NCBI RefSeq assembly: GCF_006442205.1
Contig: NZ_VFVR01000008.1
Span: 186,001-250,000, forward strand
DNA length: 64,000 nt
DNA from: Mesorhizobium sp. B2-3-12
Lineage (GTDB): Bacteria > Pseudomonadota > Alphaproteobacteria > Rhizobiales > Rhizobiaceae
Direction of reading: 5' to 3'
Each line of letters opens with the position of its first letter. Positions within the stretch are counted from its first letter, which is position 1. Positions 40,347 through 48,640 of this stretch are shown one piece after another. The position numbers were made by a program, and so were the translations under genes. A model generated the notes under the pieces. The model was not told the DNA's origin. It was given only the letters and a program-made list of their open reading frames with translations, and did no database searches.

Positions 40347-41473
40347 GCGGCGGCTTCCTTTGCGGCGGTCGGGTGGGCGGTGTGCCGGTTCGCGCATTGC
40401 GAGAGCACGTCGAACAACTCGTCGACGCGGTGGCGGCAGGTGTGTCGGGTGCGGATGGTCTCGAGCCCCGAGTTCACCAGGGAGGTCGCAAGATCGGAAT
40501 CGGCCAACACCGCCTGAAGGTGTAGCCGCATTTGTGTGCCATCCTCGGCAAACAGGAAGTCGATGCCGGGTCTGAAAAGCTGCTCGACATCGGACCAGGG
40601 CGCTGAAACCAGCGGAATGCCACAGGCGAGTGCCTCGAACATGCGGATTGTTGGAATACCGGGCAGGCTTTCACGGTAGGGGCGCCGCGGAATGTGCACC
40701 GTGACACGATGCGCGGCGAACGCCTTGGGCACGTCGGCATTGGCGATCCACCCTTCGTAGTGCAGCCCAGCGGCCGCCAGATCGGCAAGTGCCGGCCTGG
40801 GATAGCGGACACCGTGAACAGTGGCCGCAAGGCCGAGATCGCGGACCGGTTCGATCAGGAACTCCTTGAGTTCAGCGGTCCGCTCGTCGTCGCCCCAGTT
40901 TCCGATCCAGACCAGATCGGAAGTGCGGTGGATTTCCGGGTGCGGCTTGAACAGCCGATCGTCCGCCGCTTCATGCCAGGTGAAGACACGCTTGCCCCAG
41001 CCGGCGCGCAGATAACTCTCGCGCAAGGCTTCGCCAAAAGCGAGAACGCCGTCATAATGCTCCAGACGGAGTGCAGAGATTGCTTCGGTGGCCGACACGG
41101 CCCGGTGATGCGTGTCGTGAAACAGAAGGATGAAGTTGCCGCCACCGGCCCGGGCACGGCCGATACGAGCGACAAGCTCCGGGTCGGTCCATTCGTGGAC
41201 GATCACCACGTCGGCCTCGGCGATCCAGGCTTCGTGGTCGAACCCGGAATCATAGGTCACCGGCATTAATTCGGGGAAATCCTTGCGGAAACGTTCGATC
41301 GCGTAGGATCCCTTCTCGGCCAGCAGGTTCGACCGGCTCCAACCATCCGCCGGCTCCAGAGCGATGGCCTGATGCCGGCGCGCCACCAATTCCCGCATAA
41401 CGCCCCGAAGGAAATGGGCATTGCCGTGATTCCAGTCGGAGACGAGCGAGTGGGTGTAGAACAGGAAGCGCAT
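40343..41473 (-). CDS. CgeB-like glycosyltransferase
   Basis: GT-B type glycosyltransferase of 376 aa. It opens RFLFYTHSLVSDWNHGNAHF, has a FILLFHDTHHRAVSATEAIS acceptor-side motif, DLVWIGNWGDDERTAELKEF and a donor half TIRMFEALACGIPLVSAPWS. More distant from the other two members. Probably cytoplasmic. It starts 3 bp after the family 4 glycosyltransferase gene ends. Confidence 0.83.
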   Translation of the reverse strand: MRFLFYTHSLVSDWNHGNAHFLRGVMRELVARRHQAIALEPADGWSRSNLLAEKGSYAIERFRKDFPELMPVTYDSGFDHEAWIAEADVVIVHEWTDPELVARIGRARAGGGNFILLFHDTHHRAVSATEAISALRLEHYDGVLAFGEALRESYLRAGWGKRVFTWHEAADDRLFKPHPEIHRTSDLVWIGNWGDDERTAELKEFLIEPVRDLGLAATVHGVRYPRPALADLAAAGLHYEGWIANADVPKAFAAHRVTVHIPRRPYRESLPGIPTIRMFEALACGIPLVSAPWSDVEQLFRPGIDFLFAEDGTQMRLHLQAVLADSDLATSLVNSGLETIRTRHTCRHRVDELFDVLSQCANRHTAHPTAAKEAAA

Positions 41474-41475
41474 GA

Positions 41476-42576
41476 TCAGCGCTCCGCCACGGCCAGCGCC
41501 GCCTTTTCGTAGAGATCGCGCATGGCCGCTGCTTGCCTCGCCAGCGTGTACCTGCGGCTGCGGCGAAGGGCTGCCTGGCCGAGCTCTCGCCTGTGTTCGG
41601 CATCGTTGGACAGATGATTTAGGCAGGCGGCAAGATCATGCGCGTCGCGCGCGTCGAAGAACACCGCGGCCTTATCCCATAGTTCGCGATAGGTCGGGAT
41701 GTCCGAGAGCACCAGGGGCGTTCCCGACATCGCCGCCTCCAGCGCCGCGAGACCGAACGGTTCGTAGAGCGATGGCGATACGAAAATACCGGCGCGGGCC
41801 ATCAGGGAGCGCACCTCGTCATACGGCAGCGCCCCGAGAGGAACGGCTCGGTTGATGGTGGCACGCTCGCCGTTCGGGCCGTGAACCGAACCGGCTGTGA
41901 AGATGGGCCATTGCGTCAACGAGGCGGCCTGATCGACCGCCACAACGTTCTTTGCCTCGTCCCACCAGCGGGCGGCGGCGAAGACGACCGGCTGGCGGTT
42001 TTCGGCTTTCGGGACCGGGCGTGCGGCATTTCCGACGACGTGGAGGCCTGCGATTGACCCATAGCATGTCTCGAGCAACGCGGCATGGCTACGGCTCGGC
42101 GCAATCACCGCGTCCGCCCTGTCGAAGCCGCGCCTGTTGCGCTCTTTCTGCCAGTTCCATGCGCTGTCCAACGCCTGTCCCTTGACCGAATGGAACCATG
42201 TCGTCACGCATGAATGCGAAACCACTATGACTGGGCAGGGCGCATCCAATCCCACCGCTTGCGACGGCGCGTTGAGGTGGACGAGGTCAATGCCGTGGTC
42301 ACGCATTGGCGCACGCAATTCCCGCGGCAAGCCGTCGAGATCGCCGGCGTCACGGGTCATCCAATCCAGCGGCGTATTAAGCCAGATGAGTGTCGCGAAA
42401 GACTGCGCCTCCTCGGCCTGTTGCCTGGATGGTTGCGGCCCCAGGCCGGCGAACACGATGCTGTCACCGCCGTTGACCAGTTCCCGGCCGAGGTCAAGCG
42501 CATAGCGCCATACTCCGCCCATGGCGTCGACGGTCATCAGGATGCGGCGCTTGCGCGGCCTCAGTGTCCGCAACAT
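41476..42576 (-). CDS. glycosyltransferase family 4
   Basis: GT-B glycosyltransferase of 366 aa. Near the N-terminus TVDAMGGVWRYALDLGREL is typical of glycogen-synthase-like family 4 members; DLVHLNAPSQAVG, APSRSHAAL and the donor motif SPSLYEPFGLAALEAAMSGT then PLVLSDIP follow (E-x7-E). Donor and acceptor unknown. It overlaps the radical SAM gene by 16 bp. Confidence 0.87.
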   Translation of the reverse strand: MLRTLRPRKRRILMTVDAMGGVWRYALDLGRELVNGGDSIVFAGLGPQPSRQQAEEAQSFATLIWLNTPLDWMTRDAGDLDGLPRELRAPMRDHGIDLVHLNAPSQAVGLDAPCPVIVVSHSCVTTWFHSVKGQALDSAWNWQKERNRRGFDRADAVIAPSRSHAALLETCYGSIAGLHVVGNAARPVPKAENRQPVVFAAARWWDEAKNVVAVDQAASLTQWPIFTAGSVHGPNGERATINRAVPLGALPYDEVRSLMARAGIFVSPSLYEPFGLAALEAAMSGTPLVLSDIPTYRELWDKAAVFFDARDAHDLAACLNHLSNDAEHRRELGQAALRRSRRYTLARQAAAMRDLYEKAALAVAER

Positions 42577-43853
42577 GCCGCCTCCAGTTCCGCCAGAGGA
42601 CGCGGGCGCTTTTCCTGGATATCGCTGAACTTCTGGAATGATGCGAGGTAGTGGTCATGGGCTCGCTCCCAGGCAAGATCGTCGGGTTCGCCCCAAAGCT
42701 CGCGATAGCTGGGCGAACTCGGATATGGATAAAGCGGTACTGGTTCATTGGCCCACACGCCATTGTCGATCAGGTGGGCTCGCCAGTGATCGACAAGGGC
42801 AGGGTCGTCCTCGACCACACCGATCAGATTGGCCTGGACGAAGGGAACGTGGCGTCTGGCCTTGACCAGCAGCGCGGCCAATTCCTCGGTGCCGAGCCGG
42901 CAGCGCTTGGCCAACATCGCCCGCCCTTCCACCGTCAGGCTTTCGAGGCCGGCTTCGATGGACACGCAGCCGGCCTCGCCCAGCAATTCAAGCAGCTCGG
43001 GTTTCCACAGATCGATGCGGGTCTGTACGCCGAATTTCACGTCGCGATCGACCAATGCCTCCAGCAACGCTTTTTGCGGCAGGAAGATTTCGTCGATGAA
43101 GTAGATGTAGCCGACACCTTGGGCGATCAGCCGATCGATTTCGCTCACCACCGCTTCGTGGTTGCGGCGGCGATAGGCGTCGCGGAAATCGATCTTGGCG
43201 CAGAAGCTGCAATTGTACGGACAGCCGCGTGACGCCTCGACCTCGGCGCCGAACCCATGCTGTTGGTCGTCGAACCTGTGATGGTGATGCGAATGAGCGG
43301 CGATCCAGTCGGACGGCCATTCCAGCGGCGCGTGATCGACAAACGAACTGGCATGGACGCCGCCGGTCCAAACCAGCTCGGCGTCCCGCAGATAGGCGGT
43401 CGAGGGCACCGCACTCCAATCGTCGCGTCGGGCAAGGTCCGCGACGACCTCCTCGCATTCGCCGCGCACGACGATGTCGACGCCAAGCTTGCGCAAAGTC
43501 GGCGCCGGTGTTGCCGATCCATGCGGCCCGACCGCGACCGTGCGCCCGCCGCGCCCGGCGAGACGATTGAGAAAGTCGGCGGGTACGCGCAACTCCGGCG
43601 GTGCGCAGCGCCAGAACAGGTAAGTCGGCGCGGTGCTGACGACCGTCATAGCCGGCGCGAAATCGGCCACACGGTCGCAGAGCCCGGAATTGTCAAGCTT
43701 CTGCAATTGCCCGTCCAGCAGCAGCACCTCATGACCGGCCGCTTCGAGCAGGGCTTTCGAGTAGCCGAGTTCCAGCGGCAGATGCGGTTGGCGGCAGCCG
43801 AAATATATGCTGTCGTCATATGTCCAGTAGGGGTTGACCAGGGCTATTCTCAT
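42561..43853 (-). CDS. B12-binding radical SAM protein
   Basis: Radical SAM enzyme of 430 aa. An N-terminal cobalamin-binding-like domain (ALLEAAGHEVLLLDGQLQKL) is followed by the cluster motif EASRGCPYNCSFCAK (C-x3-C-x2-C) near 222, then YIYFIDEIFLPQKALLEAL and SIEAGLESLTVEGRAMLAKR, typical of the family. Such enzymes methylate unactivated carbons, rearrange or cyclise. Its place among glycosyltransferases suggests modification of a sugar or lipid part of the product. The second histidine-rich patch HSHHHHRF near 190 is unusual and may bind metal. Confidence 0.88.
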   Translation of the reverse strand: MRIALVNPYWTYDDSIYFGCRQPHLPLELGYSKALLEAAGHEVLLLDGQLQKLDNSGLCDRVADFAPAMTVVSTAPTYLFWRCAPPELRVPADFLNRLAGRGGRTVAVGPHGSATPAPTLRKLGVDIVVRGECEEVVADLARRDDWSAVPSTAYLRDAELVWTGGVHASSFVDHAPLEWPSDWIAAHSHHHHRFDDQQHGFGAEVEASRGCPYNCSFCAKIDFRDAYRRRNHEAVVSEIDRLIAQGVGYIYFIDEIFLPQKALLEALVDRDVKFGVQTRIDLWKPELLELLGEAGCVSIEAGLESLTVEGRAMLAKRCRLGTEELAALLVKARRHVPFVQANLIGVVEDDPALVDHWRAHLIDNGVWANEPVPLYPYPSSPSYRELWGEPDDLAWERAHDHYLASFQKFSDIQEKRPRPLAELEAACCGH

Positions 43854-44929
43854 GCCACGTACCTCACGGTTTCGGGGCGGGACTCAAGCCGGTGGCGCTG
43901 CAGCCAGTCGGCAAGGTCGCGAATGCCCTCGCGCCACGCGACACGTGCCTTCCAGCCAAGCGCGCTCTCGATCTTGCGGGTGTCGGCGACGAAGAAGGGC
44001 TGATCGCCGGTCCGCTCCCCATCGTGGCGGATCGAAAGCTCACGGCCTGTCAGGTCGCCGATCTCGCTCAACAGCATACGCAGGCTGAGCGCATTTTCAG
44101 GTCCGCCGCCGAGATTGAATGCCTGGCCCCTGGTGGTCTCGATACGGTCCAAAACGGCCCTATAGGCGGAGACCGCATCGGAGACGTGCAGGATGTCGCG
44201 CACCTGCCTGCCGTCGCCATAGATGGTGATTGGCCGTCCGGTCAGGGCGCTGAGCAGGAAATGCGCTACCCAGCCCTGATCCTCGGTTCCAAACTGGCGG
44301 GGTCCGTAGATGCAGCTCATCCGCAGCACCGCTGTCGGCATGCCGTAGGATTTGGCATAATCGAGCACGTATTGGTCCGCCGCTCCCTTGGAGCAGCCGT
44401 AGGGTGTGCAGAAATCCAGGCCGCGGGCTTCATCGATGCCGCTGGCCTGGATGGCATTGTCGCAAGGTATGTAGCGATCGCCGTCCTCGCGAACCGCGAC
44501 GTCGGGAAGGCTGCCATAGACCTTGTTGGTACTGGCGAAGATCACAGGGATGCGCTCACCGCTCCGTCGAGCCGCTTCCAGCACGTTGAACGTTCCCCGA
44601 AGGTTGATGTCGAAATCCTCGTCCGGCCGGACAAGACTCGTGGTAACGGCCGTTTGCGCGGCCAGATGGAAGATCGCCTTTGATCTCATCAGAGCCGACG
44701 CCATGCCATTGGCGTCCCGCACGTCGATGGTCTCGACGGTAAGGCGGCCGCCGTGTTTCTGGCCCAGCCATTCAAGGTTCTGTTCGACGCCGGGACGGCT
44801 GAGATTGTCGATCACCAGCACCGGCTCGCCGTCCGACAACAGGCTGTCGGCCAGGTTTGACCCTATGAAGCCGCTGCCGCCGACGATGGCGACCGGCGCT
44901 TCGCGACGGTTGCGCGCACCCGGGCTCAT
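43850..44929 (-). CDS. NAD-dependent epimerase (CDP-paratose 2-epimerase-like)
   Basis: Extended SDR of 359 aa. Nucleotide motif VAIVGGSGFIGSNLADSLL near 13, HLAAQTAVTTSLVRPDEDFD, FASTNKVYGSL and the catalytic region LDFCTPYGCSKGAADQYVLD (Y-x3-K), which is characteristic of CDP-tyvelose/paratose epimerases; GPRQFGTEDQGWVAHF follows. It should act on an NDP-sugar. Overlaps both neighbours by 4 bp. Confidence 0.86.
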   Translation of the reverse strand: MSPGARNRREAPVAIVGGSGFIGSNLADSLLSDGEPVLVIDNLSRPGVEQNLEWLGQKHGGRLTVETIDVRDANGMASALMRSKAIFHLAAQTAVTTSLVRPDEDFDINLRGTFNVLEAARRSGERIPVIFASTNKVYGSLPDVAVREDGDRYIPCDNAIQASGIDEARGLDFCTPYGCSKGAADQYVLDYAKSYGMPTAVLRMSCIYGPRQFGTEDQGWVAHFLLSALTGRPITIYGDGRQVRDILHVSDAVSAYRAVLDRIETTRGQAFNLGGGPENALSLRMLLSEIGDLTGRELSIRHDGERTGDQPFFVADTRKIESALGWKARVAWREGIRDLADWLQRHRLESRPETVRYVA

Positions 44930-46032
44930 GACACCAATCCGCGCTCTTCGAGCTCGCGCTTCATTTCGGCGCCACGATCGACCGCGGCCGTGTTGCGCAC
45001 CCAGGAAACGAAATCGCCCAGAGAATTCTCCAATCGTTGCCCGGGCTCGAAGCCGAGCAGTTCACGTGCCTTGGAAATATCGGCGAAGCAGTTGCGTATG
45101 TCGCCGGAGCGCGCCTTGCCGAGCAGTTCGGGCGAGCGGTTCGGCGTTCCCATGGCCTCGGCCAGCAATCGCGCGACTTCGCTGATCGCATAGGCCCGGC
45201 CGCTGCCGATGTTGATGACGTGGCCCTTTGCCTGACGTTGCTGCAGCGCAAGGCGAAATGCGCGGGCGACGTCCTGCACATGAACGAAATCGCGCTTCTG
45301 TTCGCCATCCTCGAAGATCATCGGCCGCTGGCCATTGGCGAGACGTGAAGCGAAGTTGGCCAGCACCCCGGTATAGGGATTGGACAGCGCCTGGCCGGCA
45401 CCGAAGACATTGAACAGGCGCAGCGCCACCGCATCGATGCCGTACGCTTCGCCGAAGATCAGCACGGCGCGTTCCTGGGCGTATTTCGTCAGCGCATAGA
45501 TCGAGGCGAGATCGACCGGCTTTTCTTCATCCGTAGGCACCGGCGAAAGGGGTTCGCCTTCCGGCGACAGCGGATTCCACTGTCCGCTTTTGATATCGCT
45601 CGACTTGCGCCGGGCGTTTTCGATACGCCGGCCGCCGGGCGTGACATAGAGGCCCTCGCCATAGACGCTCATCGAGGAGGCGACGACGATCCGCTCGACC
45701 GGGTGTTTGATCAACGCCTCGAGCAGGGTAGCCGTGCCGAGATCGTTGGTGCCGACATAACGCGCGATCTCGTACATCGATTGTCCGACGCCGACTTCAG
45801 ACGCAAGGTGAATGACCGCGTCAATGCCTTCCAGCGCCTCGATGACGACCTCGCGGTCACGGATGTCACCCTTGATCAGTTCGGCTCCGGCAGGGAGCGC
45901 GACAGCCTCGCCCGCATGCACCTGCTCCAGCAGGGCATCGAGGATGCGAACGGAATAATCCTGGGAGATGAGTTCTTGTGTGACGTAGCGGCCGATGAAG
46001 CCGCAGCCTCCGGTAACCAATATGCGTTTCAC
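44926..46032 (-). CDS. NAD-dependent epimerase/dehydratase
   Basis: Extended SDR of 368 aa. ILVTGGCGFIGRYVTQELIS at the start, HLASEVGVGQSMYEIARYVG, VASSMSVYGEGLYV and the catalytic ALTKYAQERAVL (here Y-A-L-T-K for Y-x3-K), then LFNVFGAGQALSNPYTGVLA. Closest in pattern to dTDP-rhamnose or UDP-galactose 4-epimerases. First gene of the nine-gene operon running to 37082; the promoter ends 34 bp upstream. Confidence 0.86.
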   Translation of the reverse strand: MKRILVTGGCGFIGRYVTQELISQDYSVRILDALLEQVHAGEAVALPAGAELIKGDIRDREVVIEALEGIDAVIHLASEVGVGQSMYEIARYVGTNDLGTATLLEALIKHPVERIVVASSMSVYGEGLYVTPGGRRIENARRKSSDIKSGQWNPLSPEGEPLSPVPTDEEKPVDLASIYALTKYAQERAVLIFGEAYGIDAVALRLFNVFGAGQALSNPYTGVLANFASRLANGQRPMIFEDGEQKRDFVHVQDVARAFRLALQQRQAKGHVINIGSGRAYAISEVARLLAEAMGTPNRSPELLGKARSGDIRNCFADISKARELLGFEPGQRLENSLGDFVSWVRNTAAVDRGAEMKRELEERGLVS

Positions 46033-46066
46033 GACGACTCCTCGGACAAGTGACCTCGGCGCCCCG

Positions 46067-46091
46067 AACTTTTCGGCAAAAGGTTTGTTCC
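46067..46091 (-). promoter_or_regulatory. EcfG/RpoE2-type promoter of the 46032-37082 glycan operon
   Basis: GGAAC at 46091-46087, N18, TT at 46068-46067; 34 bp before the epimerase start. Confidence 0.7.
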
Positions 46092-46161
46092 CTGTGCTTC
46101 AACAAAGTTCCCCTCGCGGGGCTTCGAACCAAGGCGCGTATCGCCGTCGGCCACGATGACT

Positions 46162-46186
46162 GGAACATTGCCGCCGGTGTGCTGTT
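46162..46186 (+). promoter_or_regulatory. EcfG/RpoE2-type promoter
   Basis: GGAAC 46162-46166, N18, TT 46185-46186; 60 bp before the start at 46247, divergent from the glycan operon promoter. Confidence 0.7.
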
Positions 46187-46246
46187 AGGGCGCCCGGCAC
46201 CTGCCATGACGCCAATGGGCGAGGCCGATGATCAAAGGAGGTTTCG

Positions 46247-46519
46247 ATGTCGCAGTCCGAGACGACCATCAATCATGACGAAATTCGCAAATGGGCCGAG
46301 GAGCGCGATGGCCGACCGGCAGTGGTCCGCACCAAAGGCGAGGGCGGTATCTTGCGGATCGACTTCGGCGAGCCAGAGGAAGCATTCGAGCCCATCGATT
46401 GGGACGAGTTCTTCCGGATTTTCGACGAGAATGACCTAGCCTTCCTTTATCAGGCCAAGACCAGCGACGGAAAGGCCAGCCGCTTCAACAAATTCATTGA
46501 GCGCGATCGCAAGGACTGA
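46247..46519 (+). CDS. conserved-type hypothetical protein (90 aa)
   Basis: Function not established. The pattern HDEIRKWAEERDGRPAVVRT, ILRIDFGEPEE, IDWDEFFRIFDENDLAFLYQ and SRFNKFIERD belongs to a small-protein family common in proteobacteria, sometimes annotated beside glycogen-metabolism genes without direct evidence. The start has a near-ideal AAAGGAGG. It is under its own EcfG-type promoter. Confidence 0.75.
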   Translation: MSQSETTINHDEIRKWAEERDGRPAVVRTKGEGGILRIDFGEPEEAFEPIDWDEFFRIFDENDLAFLYQAKTSDGKASRFNKFIERDRKD

Positions 46520-46568
46520 GAACGCCAGCCCGGCGGCTTGCCGGTGGCAGAAAATCTTGACATGCGCT

Positions 46569-46593
46569 GGAACAATCGATGGCCCCGTTGCTT
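46569..46593 (+). promoter_or_regulatory. EcfG/RpoE2-type promoter
   Basis: GGAAC 46569-46573, N18, TT 46592-46593; 58 bp before the start at 46652; it excludes the in-frame ATG at 46538. Confidence 0.65.
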
Positions 46594-46651
46594 CGGGCTG
46601 GGCCGGAACAGCGATCCGGGCAGGATCAGCCACCTGAACACGGAGTTACAG

Positions 46652-47680
46652 ATGACGGACGATCGCAACCCGCAGCCCGCGGATCCATCCCGGCGCAAGT
46701 TGGTTGGCGGCATGGCGACAGGCGTACTGGCGGCTCTTGCAACTCCCGCGCAGGTGCAACAGGCCAGTGCCGCGAGCAATGCCGCGGTCGCTGCGCCGCC
46801 TCGGAAGCAGGATCCGACGACGCAATATCCACAACCGCCCTTTAAACCTCAGCAGCAGCAATGGCCGGGGCTTGCCGGCAAGATGGATCCGCGGCCCGAT
46901 CATGGCGAGAAGAGCTACAAGGGGTCAGGCCGCCTCGCCGGTCGCAAGGCTCTCATCACGGGCGGCGATTCCGGCATGGGGCGTGCGGCGGCCATAGCGT
47001 TTGCCCGCGAGGGAGCCGACGTTGCATTCGGCTATCTGCCGGCTGAAGAGCCCGATGCCAGGGAAGTTGTCCAATTGATCGAGGCGGCCGGGCAAAAAGC
47101 GGTGCCCCTGCCGGGCGATATTCGCGACGAGGCGTTCTGCAAGAAGCTGGTCGATGACGCCGCCACGCAACTCGGCGGCCTCGACATATTGGTCAGCAAT
47201 GCAGCGCGCCAGCATCCTCAGAAGGACCTTGCCGACATTACCACCGAAGCGTTCGACTGGACTTTCAAGACCAATGTCTATGCCATGTTCTGGATCACCA
47301 AGGCCGCCCTCAGGCACATGGACCCGGGGTCTTCGATCATTATCACCAGTTCGGTCAATGCCTATGATCCGGACGAGTCGCTCGTCGACTACGCCATGAC
47401 CAAGGCTTGCGGAATGAACTTCACCAAGAGCCTTGCCAAGCAGGTGGCCAAGAAGGGCATTCGCGTCAATGCGGTGGCTCCAGGCCCGATCTGGACGCCC
47501 TTGCAGCCGAGCGGCGGACAATTTCCCGACAAGCTGCCGCAGTTCGGGTCCGATACGCCGATGGGCAGGCCAGGACAACCCGGCGAACTGGCCTCGATCT
47601 ACGTGCTGCTGGCGTCGCAGGAAGACAGCTACGCCACGGGACAGGTCTACGGAGCAGTGGGCGGGCGCGGCGGCCCTTAA
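46652..47680 (+). CDS. SDR-family oxidoreductase with Tat-like N-terminus
   Basis: Short-chain dehydrogenase of 342 aa, similar to general-stress oxidoreductases of the YghA/GSP39 type. An N-terminal segment PSRRKLVGGMATGVLAALAT looks like a twin-arginine signal, followed by a proline/glutamine-rich linker. The SDR core has ALITGGDSGMGRAAAIAFAR (T-G-x3-G-x-G), ILVSNAARQ (N-A-A/G), SSIIITSSVNAYDPDESLVD and YAMTKACGMNF (Y-x3-K). Complete catalytic residues. If exported folded with its cofactor it would act in the periplasm, which is uncommon for SDRs; substrate unknown. Start set by the promoter at 46569. Confidence 0.85.
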   Translation: MTDDRNPQPADPSRRKLVGGMATGVLAALATPAQVQQASAASNAAVAAPPRKQDPTTQYPQPPFKPQQQQWPGLAGKMDPRPDHGEKSYKGSGRLAGRKALITGGDSGMGRAAAIAFAREGADVAFGYLPAEEPDAREVVQLIEAAGQKAVPLPGDIRDEAFCKKLVDDAATQLGGLDILVSNAARQHPQKDLADITTEAFDWTFKTNVYAMFWITKAALRHMDPGSSIIITSSVNAYDPDESLVDYAMTKACGMNFTKSLAKQVAKKGIRVNAVAPGPIWTPLQPSGGQFPDKLPQFGSDTPMGRPGQPGELASIYVLLASQEDSYATGQVYGAVGGRGGP

Positions 47681-47712
47681 GCGATTGGTCGAACCTCGGG
47701 CCGGGAGCAAAA

Positions 47713-48309
47713 TCAATGCATGAGGTCTGCGCCGCGGGCTTTCGCCACCTCTCGCATGATGTCGTTGAGCCAGTTTTCGGTGGACTGGCCAAGCTGCCTC
47801 TGGTCGATGGTGCGAATCGCTTGCTCGAGTGTCCTCTCGACCAGCCGGTCCGATGCGTTGACGTCTCCCAGCAGAAGACGCGCCGCGAGGCGCAGTTTGG
47901 GCAAGAGGGTGAAGACGTCATCTGGCGGAGGGAGCACGGAGATGCCCGCTTGTTCAGATGCCTTGGGCGGAAAAAGGGCATTGAACACGGCCTTGCTGCC
48001 CGAAGCTTTTCGCAAGTTGCTGACGTAGCGGAGATGTTCGGGAATGGCGATGTCGTTGTCGCCGCTGAAGAACACGAAGGGAATGCCGCGGCGCATCAAC
48101 TTATCCGCTATCGGGAACACGCGCCGGCCGTTGAGATTGACGTCAAGGATCGCGGCCTCGGCCTGGTCGGTGTGTTCAGAAGCCTGCTCGACGGTTGCAG
48201 CGGGGCCAAGGATGATGGCGCCCATGTTGCTGAAAAATCGTGCGAGATCTCCCGCCATCGTCCATTCATCTTCGACAATCAGAATACGCAGCCCTCGCAG
48301 ATCGCGCAC
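47713..48309 (-). CDS. receiver protein with C-terminal EcfG sigma-2-like domain (reversed PhyR)
   Basis: 198 aa from a GTG at 48309 (AAAGGA upstream). Residues 7-115 are a receiver: acidic VEDEW at 12-16, phospho-acceptor D56 in AAILDVNLNG, FVFFSGDND near 78-86. Residues 133-186 align without gaps to region 2 of the EcfG protein at 25294 (its residues 19-72), with 19 of 54 identical by my count: L-P-x-L-R-x2-A-R, D-x-L-V-x2-T-L, I-D, W-L and I-M-R. No sigma-4 part follows. In PhyR the sigma-like domain is N-terminal and the receiver C-terminal; here the order is reversed and half the mimic is missing. It follows a NepR-like gene by 4 bp, so it probably controls that anti-sigma factor. Confidence 0.8.
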   Translation of the reverse strand: MRDLRGLRILIVEDEWTMAGDLARFFSNMGAIILGPAATVEQASEHTDQAEAAILDVNLNGRRVFPIADKLMRRGIPFVFFSGDNDIAIPEHLRYVSNLRKASGSKAVFNALFPPKASEQAGISVLPPPDDVFTLLPKLRLAARLLLGDVNASDRLVERTLEQAIRTIDQRQLGQSTENWLNDIMREVAKARGADLMH

Positions 48310-48313
48310 GTCG

Positions 48314-48505
48314 TCATCCTTTCTTCGAATGGAGTTTAGGATGGAGAGGAGGCCCTTCCAATTTTCTGTCATCCAACGCCGCCTGCAATCGTTTCGCAAG
48401 CACCAGCATGCGATCCGGGACGGGCCTATCGAGACCTTCGATTAATCGAGGCGCTCCCGGCACGGTCGGTGCCAGGATTTTCAAGCCAGCAGATCGCTTT
48501 GTCAT
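48314..48505 (-). CDS. NepR-like anti-sigma factor (63 aa)
   Basis: The product carries LIEGLDRPVPDRMLVLAKRL followed by QAALDDRK, which matches the NepR-like core at 25879 without gaps (P-D-R, L-A, L-Q-x-A-L, R). A disordered N-terminus (MTKRSAGLKILAPTVPG) and a basic C-terminal tail flank it, as in NepR. The ATG at 48505 is 25 bp after an EcfG-type promoter; the ATG at 48538 lies within that promoter. It is followed after 4 bp by the receiver/sigma-2 gene, forming a two-gene operon under EcfG control. Confidence 0.75.
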   Translation of the reverse strand: MTKRSAGLKILAPTVPGAPRLIEGLDRPVPDRMLVLAKRLQAALDDRKLEGPPLHPKLHSKKG

Positions 48506-48530
48506 TGAACCACCCACGGATATTGGGGTC

Positions 48531-48555
48531 AACGTCATCCATGCTGTCTTGTTCC
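48531..48555 (-). promoter_or_regulatory. EcfG/RpoE2-type promoter of the NepR-like/receiver operon
   Basis: GGAAC at 48555-48551, N18, TT at 48532-48531; 25 bp before the start at 48505. Confidence 0.7.
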
Positions 48556-48640
48556 ATCGGCCTCGCGCGCTATATGGTCATGTCCTGTCCGATCCGACAT
48601 TGAGAGACTTCATGTCGGTCGGGCGAAAGGGGGACATGCC

